Source: Firmicutes bacterium UBA5493 (GTDB lineage: Bacteria; Bacillota; Limnochordia; Darwinibacteriales; Darwinibacteriaceae). Taken from it: DNA of 9,184 bases. Both the position numbers and the translations under genes were made by a program. The first letter of the stretch is position 1; each line of letters opens with the position of its first letter. The notes under the pieces are model-generated. The model ran no database searches. It had not been told where the DNA came from and was given only the letters and a program-made list of their open reading frames with translations. Shown here one piece after another: positions 1-6,791 of this stretch. Where the stretch lies: contig DIPH01000022.1 of the NCBI GenBank assembly GCA_002424045.1, forward strand, positions 1,807-10,990, read 5' to 3'.

Positions 1-2382
1 AGAAATGCTCTAGGAAACGCGGGAATCTCAACTCTAGAACAACTATTTGCTTTAACAAGGGACGAGCTGATGGGAATAAAGAATCTAGGGAGAGCGACTT
101 GTGATGAAATAGTGCGATTTAGAGATGATGTTGGGCACCAGTATCAGGATATTTTAGAGCCATATTGTATTCGGACAATTGCGGAGGAAAATAAACCAAT
201 ACCTATAGGGTTACTTCAAAACGTTGGAGTGTCTATACAGCAGATTAAACATCTGTTAGGTCAGGAGCTTACCACTTTGGGAGATCTACATTTGCATTCA
301 TTGCCTCCCCAAAGGTATTCGGTCGGACGGATTATTGAAGGGTACATGGCGGTACCAATATCGCAGCAATTCTCTGAGAAAATCCAGAAGCTTCGTGATA
401 CTGAGCGTGACGTATTGATAGGGCGCGTTGCAGGGTTCACTTTAGAAGAGATAGGGCAAGAACTAGGAATCACCCGTGAAAGGGTGCGGCAACTACTCTT
501 AAGAGTGAACTCTAAACTATTACCTACCGCGGAGTTAGTTGCCGGAGCTATCCTGTCCGCGGATGGCGTTGCTTTTCCGGTGTCAGCTCTTGAGGGTTTT
601 TTTCGGGATAAGGGGTTAGCAGAATGCTGCACGTTAATTCTAAGAAGTAGCAAGTACTTGCGATGCCTCGAGTTTTGCGGCAAGTTTGCCAGAACGACTG
701 TATACAGACAAAATATGGAAACCGAAGTCCATGAGTTGCTGGCGAGAATTATTGGGAATGGCATTAACTTCTATGATAATCTAGATGTTTTGCAGTCAGA
801 GCTTGCGAAACTTAGGCTAGGTTTTCTCTCCATAGAAGACTTAATGAATTTGATGCTTTCCAACAATTATCGTTTTTATGGGGATTTTGTCGTCAAGGGC
901 CACCAACCCTATGCTGTTGTCTGTTATGATGCAGTAGTCAAATTCTTCGGTTTTAAGATAAAGCTGAACGGCGATTCTGATAATGAAGATATGACGCGAC
1001 TTCGACAGGTCATTGCCAGACATTATGCGGGACTTACATTACCCACTAACAACCGAGCGTTAACCGCAGGCTTGACACGCGATTATACGAAATTGATACT
1101 AGCTGGTCGAAGCTACTACTGTCCTATTGATAAGGTCATTTATAGCGAGTCGTTATTTGAGGACATAATTGGTTTGATTAGTCAGACCGAACAGACTAGC
1201 TTTTACTATGCTGAGATTTTCGAACACTTCAAGGGACGGCTCTTAGCCGAAACAAATATCGACAACCATCAGTTTTTGCATGGTATGCTGAGATACTTGT
1301 ATCCTACGGAATTCAAATACGAGCGCGACTTAATGTACAAGGTTGGCGAGGCTAGGGAGGGTGTTGATGATCGGTTGAGTGTGCTCTTGCTGCAAAAAGG
1401 TTCGGCTATTACGTTGGACGAAGTTAAACGTGCGATGCCAGGGATAAAGAATTATACTGTTGCGTTTTCCGCAATTCGCTTACCAAGGGTCATTCAATGG
1501 GATTACAATGAGTATAATCATATGGACAATATTAAGGTTACAGAGCATGAGAAAGTCATGATCAAAAATAGTATTAACAATGCCGCTCAGGTCTATAAAG
1601 GCTACCTGAGCGAAAGCATGTTGTTCAATATCGTTCGGGGATCCTATGTCGATTTTCTCCGTAGAAATAGCATTAGAAACTCTCAGAACCTCTATTATGT
1701 GGTTGCTTACATATTCGCAAACAGTTTCCGATTTCGTCGACCCCACATTTTGTTGAATAGTTTCCCTGTTGAGCAAATTACATCAGCCAACATTGTCGAG
1801 GTTTTGCTGGGATGTGAGTACGAACTCAACTATGGGGCGTTTGTTAATCTCACCGACAAGTTGGGATGGTCTGATGGTACTCGATATAGCGTTTTTTCGG
1901 AGATGGTTAAAGACTATATTAGAATTACCGAAAACAGATATGTTAAGAAGTCGCACTTCGTGATCCCCGCGCCTATCTTACACTTACTCTCGAGCCATCT
2001 TGAGACTTATATGGGTTCAGGATATTTTGCCCTGGGAAATATTATTGATTTCGATCCTTTTCCGAAATGTTCTTATGGGTGGAACAGTTTTCTCCTTGAA
2101 TCTGTAATCTTAGAATACCAGACCGGTTACCGACTCCTTTCGCCACAAATTAGGGACCGCCGCTATCACCGTGAGATAATAGTGCGTAGTTGCAGTCCCT
2201 ATAATACTTTTGAGGATTTGGTATTGGCGGTCCTGCGGTCTGACAAGATTTCGAATCTTCCGGAACGGGAATTTATTCAGTATCTGAAACGGCGCGGACT
2301 GATTGTCACAAGTGCAATCCCTCAAGAGCTTTATCGATGCCCAAGTATTGCGTTCAGGAATGGGAAATTCTACTTTGATTGA
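1..2382 (+). CDS. Large protein with RNA polymerase alpha-CTD-like and sigma-70 region 4-like domains (5' end outside window)
   Basis: The frame is open from base 1 (793 codons to TGA at 2380-2382), and the helix-hairpin-helix begins before the first in-window ATG at 70, so the true start lies upstream. Codons 1 to about 45 resemble the RNA polymerase alpha C-terminal domain (ALGNAGISTLEQL, then GIKNLGRATCDEI). Codons about 133-173 (bases 397-519) resemble sigma-70 region 4, with TLEEIGQELGITRERVRQL as the DNA-recognition helix-turn-helix. No sigma region 2, the part that opens the promoter, is visible, so it is unlikely to be a working sigma factor. The remaining ~600 residues have winged-helix-like stretches (e.g. 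around KGSAITLDEVKRAMPG) but match nothing I can name. Alpha-CTD plus sigma region 4 fusions are known in bacterial accessory proteins, some with HARE-HTH domains, and are thought to bind DNA or polymerase. A regulatory or defence role is inference. The domain calls are fairly sure; the function is unknown. Confidence 0.85.
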   Translation, partial: RNALGNAGISTLEQLFALTRDELMGIKNLGRATCDEIVRFRDDVGHQYQDILEPYCIRTIAEENKPIPIGLLQNVGVSIQQIKHLLGQELTTLGDLHLHSLPPQRYSVGRIIEGYMAVPISQQFSEKIQKLRDTERDVLIGRVAGFTLEEIGQELGITRERVRQLLLRVNSKLLPTAELVAGAILSADGVAFPVSALEGFFRDKGLAECCTLILRSSKYLRCLEFCGKFARTTVYRQNMETEVHELLARIIGNGINFYDNLDVLQSELAKLRLGFLSIEDLMNLMLSNNYRFYGDFVVKGHQPYAVVCYDAVVKFFGFKIKLNGDSDNEDMTRLRQVIARHYAGLTLPTNNRALTAGLTRDYTKLILAGRSYYCPIDKVIYSESLFEDIIGLISQTEQTSFYYAEIFEHFKGRLLAETNIDNHQFLHGMLRYLYPTEFKYERDLMYKVGEAREGVDDRLSVLLLQKGSAITLDEVKRAMPGIKNYTVAFSAIRLPRVIQWDYNEYNHMDNIKVTEHEKVMIKNSINNAAQVYKGYLSESMLFNIVRGSYVDFLRRNSIRNSQNLYYVVAYIFANSFRFRRPHILLNSFPVEQITSANIVEVLLGCEYELNYGAFVNLTDKLGWSDGTRYSVFSEMVKDYIRITENRYVKKSHFVIPAPILHLLSSHLETYMGSGYFALGNIIDFDPFPKCSYGWNSFLLESVILEYQTGYRLLSPQIRDRRYHREIIVRSCSPYNTFEDLVLAVLRSDKISNLPEREFIQYLKRRGLIVTSAIPQELYRCPSIAFRNGKFYFD

Positions 2383-2455
2383 TGATGATCGTTACACAAA
2401 AATTCTCTGAGTAAGTTCCTCTTTTCGGTCTCGTAGCCTTTCTTTGGAGTTCTGA

Positions 2456-2659
2456 AGGTCAGTGTTGGGAGGGAAAGGAGCCATCGTTCCTGGACATGGG
2501 GATTGGTCGTTGCCGCACCCCAACCTAAGCAACATTCCACGGGGAAGGGATATACCAGTTGATGATTTTGATCAAGTGTTGATGTATTCCAAGCCTGGCC
2601 ATATATGCTCTATGTTTGTGCATGGGCGGCTCATTAACCTAATCAATCGCGGTAAATGA
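2456..2659 (+). pseudogene. Possible decayed C-terminal remnant of an amidohydrolase
   Basis: A short open stretch lies in the gap after the large gene, with no good ribosome binding site and only a GTG near its beginning. Its translation contains DWSLPHPNL and later VLMYSKPGHICSMFVHGRLI. Their order and spacing recall the C-terminus of cytosine/guanine deaminase-type amidohydrolases, which usually end with a 'D-x-x-x-P-x-L' strand, then a 'V-Y-S-x-x-x-S-D-V-x-x-V-I-V-x-G-R' segment. The metal-binding barrel is absent, so no activity is expected. The resemblance rests on a few positions judged by eye, and it could equally be a chance open frame in non-coding DNA. Confidence 0.25.
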
Positions 2660-2889
2660 TGTAGACCTTGCTGGGGCTATCCTACAAGCAGTGCATGACC
2701 AAGAATTGGGATCGGGCCCGAGTACTGTGTCGGTGGAGAATATCTCAAGTTCAGAAGCAATTATAAGCTAAGCGGGGCTATTATGGAGCTTAGTAGGGGA
2801 AGCGTTTCTGGGGTTTCCTAGAACCCGATGCCTCAGAATGCAAAATAGTGGGGATGAGGCCTATCAATCAGGTCGGCGGAATTTTGATA
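2660..2889 (+). other. Unassigned spacer between remnants
   Basis: No gene can be supported here on either strand. A short open stretch at about 2649-2771 (containing AILQAVHDQELGSGPSTVSV) looks peptide-like but has no recognisable start or family. Small inverted repeats are present: CTAAGC/GCTTAG (2768-2773 with 2788-2793), a 6-bp hairpin at 2811-2826 with a TCCTAG-type loop, and GCCTCA/TGAGGC (2830-2835 with 2855-2860). None has a T-tract or matches a riboswitch I know. The stretch is best read as decayed coding sequence. Confidence 0.4.
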
Positions 2890-2892
2890 TGA

Positions 2893-3327
2893 ACATATCC
2901 TAGCTCCTTGGGTAACTCCATCGGAAGGTATGGAGAGATCAATGAGATCAGCGGGGGTGAATTAGTAAAGCGACAGGAGGCATCGGACATTTTAAAACTC
3001 ACTTGTGAAGAACAGTAATTCGTCATAATTTGAGAAAAGCTCTTGGAAAGTGAGTGTAGCAAATCTGTTTTCCTCTCCCACCTTCAGGTTATGGCATACC
3101 GATGCAACTACGTCTCATCCGGTTGCCTTGTATTAACCGGTTATGCTCCAGAAGCTCTTCTTGATAATAAGGAACTGTCTTTTAATGACCTCATCGCTCC
3201 AGAACACAGAGAACGTCTCTGGGAAGAGTGGACGAAGAGTGTTTCTGAGAGGATTCCATTTCGACGTGATCGAGGGACAGTCGCCCATATGTTTGGTATA
3301 ATCAGCATGAGAGGGGCCAAGCGATGA
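2893..3327 (+). pseudogene. PAS-domain sensor/regulator remnant with in-frame stops
   Basis: One reading frame carries protein-like sequence across this stretch but is broken by TAA at 3016-3018 and TGA at 3031-3033. Before the stops it reads like a charged linker (GGELVKRQEASDIL, then KLTCEEQ). After them it continues EKLLESECSKSVFLSHL and a PAS-type sequence: MAYRC, then SSGCLVLTGYAPEALL, FNDLIAPEHRERLWEEW and ERIPF. Intact PAS domains of this class usually have about 8-10 more residues between the 'MAYRC' strand and the 'S-x-G-C' strand, so a small in-frame deletion is likely. The domain is cut after ERIPF, and an unrelated tail runs to a TGA that overlaps the ATG of the next gene (ATGA, 3324-3327). 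The open part from TTG 3043 could still be translated as a ~94-residue peptide. PAS domains often sense signals in histidine kinases, cyclic-di-GMP enzymes or sigma-54 activators; which parent this had cannot be told. Confidence 0.65.
3311..3316 (+). promoter_or_regulatory. Ribosome binding site for the activase gene
   Basis: GAGGGG lies 7 bases before the ATG at 3324 and selects that start. The in-frame methionine a few codons later (MNKAM) has no comparable site. Confidence 0.6.
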
Positions 3328-4229
3328 ATAAGGCGATGATCTTTAATATACAAAAATTTTCCCTCCATGATGGGCCGGGGATTAGGACCACCGTTTTCTT
3401 TAAGGGGTGTCCCTTAACATGTCTCTGGTGTCACAATCCTGAAAGCCAAAACATAAGGCAGGAAATGCTTTATGATCGAGAAAAATGCGTTATGTGCGGG
3501 ATGTGTGCCAAAGTCTGTCCTCACACAGCCATTATCAATGTGGACAATTCCATGGTCACAGAGCTGGAGAAGTGCAATTTTTGCGGTGCATGCGTCATCT
3601 ACTGTATACCTGGAGCTCGGGAAACTGCAGGAGCGGAGTACACTGTCCAGGAGGTTGTCGGTGAAGTCCTTAAAGACCGGGTGTTTTATGAAGAGTCAGA
3701 TGGAGGCGTGACACTTTCGGGAGGCGAACCTCTGGTACAGATTGATTTTGCGGAAGAGCTTCTGCAGAGTCTGAAAGAAGAAGGAATTCACACGGCCGTT
3801 GATACCTGCGGAGCAGTCCCCTTTGAAGACTTGGAAAGGGCTGCAACGTATACGGACCTCTTCTTATATGATCTAAAGCTTACCGATGATGCAATACACA
3901 AAGAGTTTACCGGTGCATCCAATCAGGACATCATAGAAAATTTGAAGAAGCTCACGCAAATCCATGACAATATTCACTTGAGAATGCCAATTATTGAGGG
4001 CGTGAATGCCGAAAGTAGCCACATTGAAAGGACAATAGAGCTGATCGAAGGATTGAACATAAAGCAGGTGGACTTACTGCCCTACCATGCCATTGCCAGG
4101 CATAAATACAACAAACTAGGCAGGGAGTATGCAGAGAGTCGAATGCAGGTTCCTTCTCAAGAAGCAATGCGTCAATTTAGAGATATGTTGGCCAAGAAGG
4201 GCTATCGTCAAGGGGGAAGAAACTCATGA
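3324..4229 (+). CDS. hypE: Glycyl radical enzyme activating enzyme (radical SAM), HypE type
   Basis: This 301-residue protein is a radical SAM activase. It reductively cleaves S-adenosylmethionine and removes a hydrogen atom from the conserved glycine of its partner enzyme, in the cytosol under anaerobic conditions. The radical SAM cluster motif CxxxCxxC is at C29, C33 and C36 (CPLTCLWC), and the SAM-binding SGGEP motif is at 132-136. Between them lies the ferredoxin-like insert typical of non-PFL activases, with two CxxCxxCxxxCP-like [4Fe-4S] motifs at C55/58/61/65 and C84/87/90/94. Length is normal for the class. The gene overlaps the dehydratase gene by four bases (ATGA at 4226-4229), which implies co-transcription and translational coupling. 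Family membership is certain. The HypE name follows from the partner, because activases are hard to tell apart by their own sequence. Its start also overlaps the end of the PAS remnant. Confidence 0.9.
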   Translation: MNKAMIFNIQKFSLHDGPGIRTTVFFKGCPLTCLWCHNPESQNIRQEMLYDREKCVMCGMCAKVCPHTAIINVDNSMVTELEKCNFCGACVIYCIPGARETAGAEYTVQEVVGEVLKDRVFYEESDGGVTLSGGEPLVQIDFAEELLQSLKEEGIHTAVDTCGAVPFEDLERAATYTDLFLYDLKLTDDAIHKEFTGASNQDIIENLKKLTQIHDNIHLRMPIIEGVNAESSHIERTIELIEGLNIKQVDLLPYHAIARHKYNKLGREYAESRMQVPSQEAMRQFRDMLAKKGYRQGGRNS

Positions 4230-6598
4230 GAGGTTACACTGAACGAACGAAGCGATTGCGGGAGTTAAGCGTAACGACACAGCCGTCCATAAGCTTGGAG
4301 AGAGCTCTGCTAGAGACAGAGTTTTATAAGAAGCATTTCGGAACAGTTGAAATTCCCGTCCTAAGGGCCCTAAACTTCAAACACTATATAGCAAATCGAA
4401 AACTTTATATCGGGGACGATGAGTTAATTGTTGGGGAAAAAAGTGAAGGACCACAAGTCGCACCTACATTCCCTGAAATTTGCGCTCATAGTGTGGAAGA
4501 CATGCAGGTTATGAATGCCAGAAAACTGATCAGCTTCAAAGTTAAAGACGGCGATTATGCCCTCCAAGCCGAAGAGATTATCCCCTATTGGCAAGGGAAA
4601 TCCACGAGGGATAAAATCCTTGAGGCTATGGCCCCCGAATGGAAGGATGCCTTTGCGGCGGGCATGTTTACGGAATTCATGGAACAAAGAGCCCCTGGTC
4701 ATACCGTTGCCGACGATAAATTCTACAAAAAGGGCTTCCTGGATTTCAAAGCAGACATCGAACAATCCCTGGTAGAACTTGATTTTGTTAACGATGTAGA
4801 AGCCGATGACAAAAAGGCCCAATTAGAAGCCATGGCTATCGCCTGTGATGCAATGGTACTCTACGGCGAACGCTATGCCTCCTACGCTAGGGAATTAGCA
4901 GCGCAAGAAGAAGACTCCAAGAGAAAAGAGGAATTACTCTGGATTGCCAGTAATTGCGATGTTGTTCCCGCCCATAAGCCGCAAACCTTTGCCCAAGCCA
5001 TCCAGATGTACTGGTTTGTTCATGTCGGTGTAACCACAGAGCTGAACCTATGGGACGCTTATTCACCAGGAAAACTAGACCAATATCTGAACCCCTTCTA
5101 TGAAAAAGAAAAGGCTGAAGGTACCATAGATTATGACAAGGCCAGAGAACTCCTGGAATGTCTTTGGATAAAGTTCAACAACCAACCTGCACCACCTAAA
5201 GTTGGGATCACCTTAAAGGAAAGCGCAACCTACACGGATTTTGCTAACATCAATACTGGAGGTATCGATCCCTACACCGGGGAAGATGGCGTGAATGAAG
5301 TCTCTTATTTGATCCTGGATACCATGGATGAAATGAAGCTTCTACAGCCCAGCTCCAACGTACAAGTAAGTGAAAAGAACCCCGATACATTCGTGAAAAG
5401 GGCTGTTGAAATTTCCAGGAAGGGCTGGGGTCAACCAGCTTTTTATAACACAGAAGAGCTGATCCAAGAGCTCTTAAACGCCGGAAAAACGCTGGAAGAT
5501 GCTCGTTTTGGCGGGTCGAGCGGGTGTGTAGAAACAGGGGCACATGGTAGAGAAGCCTATTGCCTAACGGGCTACTTAAATGTACCGAAGATCTTTGAGA
5601 TTACAATGAACAATGGGTTCGATACGTATACAAGTAAGCAAATCGGTCCAAAAACGGGAAGGCCCGAAGACTTTGGGTCCTATGAAGAGTTACGAGATGC
5701 CTTCATGAAGCAATTAGACCACTTCGTCGATATTAAGATAGCGGGAAATCACAAGATAGAAACGATCTTTGCCAAGTACTTGCCATCACCTTTGATGTCG
5801 GTTGTAGTGGATGGTTGCAGGCAAAGTGGGAAAGATTACAACGCGGGTGGAGCAAAGTACAACACAAGATATATCCAAATCGTTGGTATAGGAACGATGA
5901 CAGATACCTTAGCAGCTATTAAATATAATGTCTTTGATCACAAGAGATTTACGATGAAGGAACTTGTAGATGCCATAGATGCCAACTTCGAAGGCCATGA
6001 GATGACTCGAAACCTAGTGTTAAATCACACTCCTAAGTACGGTAATGACGATGATTATGCTGATGACATCATGGTTGACATCTTTGAAAGTGTCAGGGAC
6101 AAAATAAGGGGAAGAAAAACGGTTTACGGAGGAACCTACCAGATTGATATGCTTCCCACAACTTGCCATGTTTACTTCGGATCGGTGATGACGGCCTCTG
6201 CCAATGGGCGATTGTCTGGAGTTCCCTTAACAGACGGGATTTCCCCCGAGAAGGGTGCCGACGTCAACGGACCTACTGCCGTGATCCGCTCCGCCTCTAA
6301 GATGGACCATACGTCAACAGGGGGAACCTTATTGAATCAGAAATTCACTCCAGCGTCTATCGCTGGCGAAGAAGGGCTCCATCATGTGACAGCGTTGATT
6401 CGAGCTTACTTCAAAATGATGGGACACCACATTCAGTTCAATGTCATTGATCGGGCTGTTCTTCTGGAGGCCCAGAAAAAACCGGAAGAGTACAAGGACC
6501 TCATCGTCAGGGTTGCTGGTTATTCCGACCACTTCAACAATCTTGAAAAGGCACTGCAAGATGAGATCATCCTCAGAACGGAACAGTCGTTTAGATAA
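4226..6598 (+). CDS. hypD: Glycyl radical enzyme, probable trans-4-hydroxy-L-proline dehydratase
   Basis: This 790-residue glycyl radical enzyme is predicted to dehydrate trans-4-hydroxy-L-proline to (S)-1-pyrroline-5-carboxylate, which P5C reductase can turn into proline. The glycyl loop VRVAGYSDHF places the radical glycine at G765. The catalytic thiyl cysteine is C434 in SSGCVETG, followed by the general-base-type E436. From memory, the Clostridioides difficile HypD structure uses C434, E436, Y450, T645 and G765, all found here at the same numbers. It also uses F152, H160, D278, S334 and F340, found here one position earlier (F151, H159, D277, S333, F339). This set separates HypD from pyruvate formate-lyase, which has a Cys-Cys pair, and from diol or choline enzymes, which share the GCVE core but not this pocket. 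A purine-rich site, GGGGGAAG (4212-4219), precedes the ATG at 4226. A strong terminator follows. No P5C reductase gene is adjacent. The protein is expected to be a cytosolic, oxygen-sensitive dimer. A related dehydratase with another cyclic substrate is the main alternative. Confidence 0.88.
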   Translation: MRGYTERTKRLRELSVTTQPSISLERALLETEFYKKHFGTVEIPVLRALNFKHYIANRKLYIGDDELIVGEKSEGPQVAPTFPEICAHSVEDMQVMNARKLISFKVKDGDYALQAEEIIPYWQGKSTRDKILEAMAPEWKDAFAAGMFTEFMEQRAPGHTVADDKFYKKGFLDFKADIEQSLVELDFVNDVEADDKKAQLEAMAIACDAMVLYGERYASYARELAAQEEDSKRKEELLWIASNCDVVPAHKPQTFAQAIQMYWFVHVGVTTELNLWDAYSPGKLDQYLNPFYEKEKAEGTIDYDKARELLECLWIKFNNQPAPPKVGITLKESATYTDFANINTGGIDPYTGEDGVNEVSYLILDTMDEMKLLQPSSNVQVSEKNPDTFVKRAVEISRKGWGQPAFYNTEELIQELLNAGKTLEDARFGGSSGCVETGAHGREAYCLTGYLNVPKIFEITMNNGFDTYTSKQIGPKTGRPEDFGSYEELRDAFMKQLDHFVDIKIAGNHKIETIFAKYLPSPLMSVVVDGCRQSGKDYNAGGAKYNTRYIQIVGIGTMTDTLAAIKYNVFDHKRFTMKELVDAIDANFEGHEMTRNLVLNHTPKYGNDDDYADDIMVDIFESVRDKIRGRKTVYGGTYQIDMLPTTCHVYFGSVMTASANGRLSGVPLTDGISPEKGADVNGPTAVIRSASKMDHTSTGGTLLNQKFTPASIAGEEGLHHVTALIRAYFKMMGHHIQFNVIDRAVLLEAQKKPEEYKDLIVRVAGYSDHFNNLEKALQDEIILRTEQSFR

Positions 6599-6600
6599 GC

Positions 6601-6629
6601 AAAGGGACTCCTTAGGGGGTCCCTTTTTT
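6601..6629 (+). terminator. Rho-independent terminator of the hypE-hypD operon
   Basis: AAAGGGACTCC (6601-6611) pairs with GGGGTCCCTTT (6616-6626), with one T-G wobble, over a TTAG loop (6612-6615). Six T residues (6624-6629) form the tail. It begins two bases after the dehydratase stop codon, so it closes the operon. Confidence 0.9.
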
Positions 6630-6707
6630 AAATTTGCATCCTTTCCAGAAACTCCTATTCTTCAGACCTTCCCCAATACCCAAACTGTCTCGAATACTAT
6701 GTACCAG

Positions 6708-6739
6708 AGACCAACACTCCATTATTGAAGTGTTGGTCT
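6708..6739 (+). repeat. Perfect 11-bp inverted repeat between operons
   Basis: AGACCAACACT (6708-6718) and AGTGTTGGTCT (6729-6739) are exact reverse complements around a 10-base A/T-rich centre. Only a weak U-rich stretch follows (TTACCTT) and none on the other strand, so it is a poor terminator. It lies just upstream of a possible promoter for the lipoprotein gene and could be an operator, a transcript hairpin or a weak second terminator. Confidence 0.6.
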
Positions 6740-6743
6740 TACC

Positions 6744-6774
6744 TTGACCTAGAGACATGCGGGTTGGCTATCTA
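6744..6774 (+). promoter_or_regulatory. Weak candidate promoter for the lipoprotein gene
   Basis: TTGACC (6744-6749) is close to a -35 box. TATCTA (6769-6774) could be the -10 box, but the 19-base spacing is long and the -10 match is modest. It is placed sensibly, between the terminator of the previous operon and the ribosome binding site GAAAGGA (6777-6783). A sporulation sigma factor is also possible given the hydrolase domain, but I see no clear match to one. Confidence 0.25.
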
Positions 6775-6791
6775 AAGAAAGGACGTTCATA

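Noticed and set aside
261..764. 167-codon minus-strand open frame inside the first gene
   Set aside because: It is opposite the alpha-CTD/sigma region 4 coding region, which has clear domain matches; its own translation resembles nothing and is serine/arginine-rich, as shadow frames often are.
2811..2860. Clustered small inverted repeats as a riboswitch or structured RNA
   Set aside because: The stems are only 5-6 bp, no known riboswitch core is visible, and no intact gene follows closely.
3003..3031. TTGTGA and TAATTT separated by 17 bases as a promoter for hypE
   Set aside because: The spacing is right but the boxes match only 4/6 and 3/6, and the sequence lies inside the decayed PAS frame, where such matches arise by chance.
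2868..3062. 64-codon minus-strand open frame
   Set aside because: It is antisense to the PAS remnant frame, has no family match and no convincing ribosome binding site.
3092..3106. TGGCATACCGATGCA as a sigma-54 promoter (-24/-12)
   Set aside because: The GG-to-GC spacing is one base too short, and the bases encode the conserved MAYRC part of the PAS remnant.
4424..4822. 132-codon minus-strand open frame inside hypD
   Set aside because: It is antisense to conserved active-site sequence of the glycyl radical enzyme (F151, H159 region) and has no family match.
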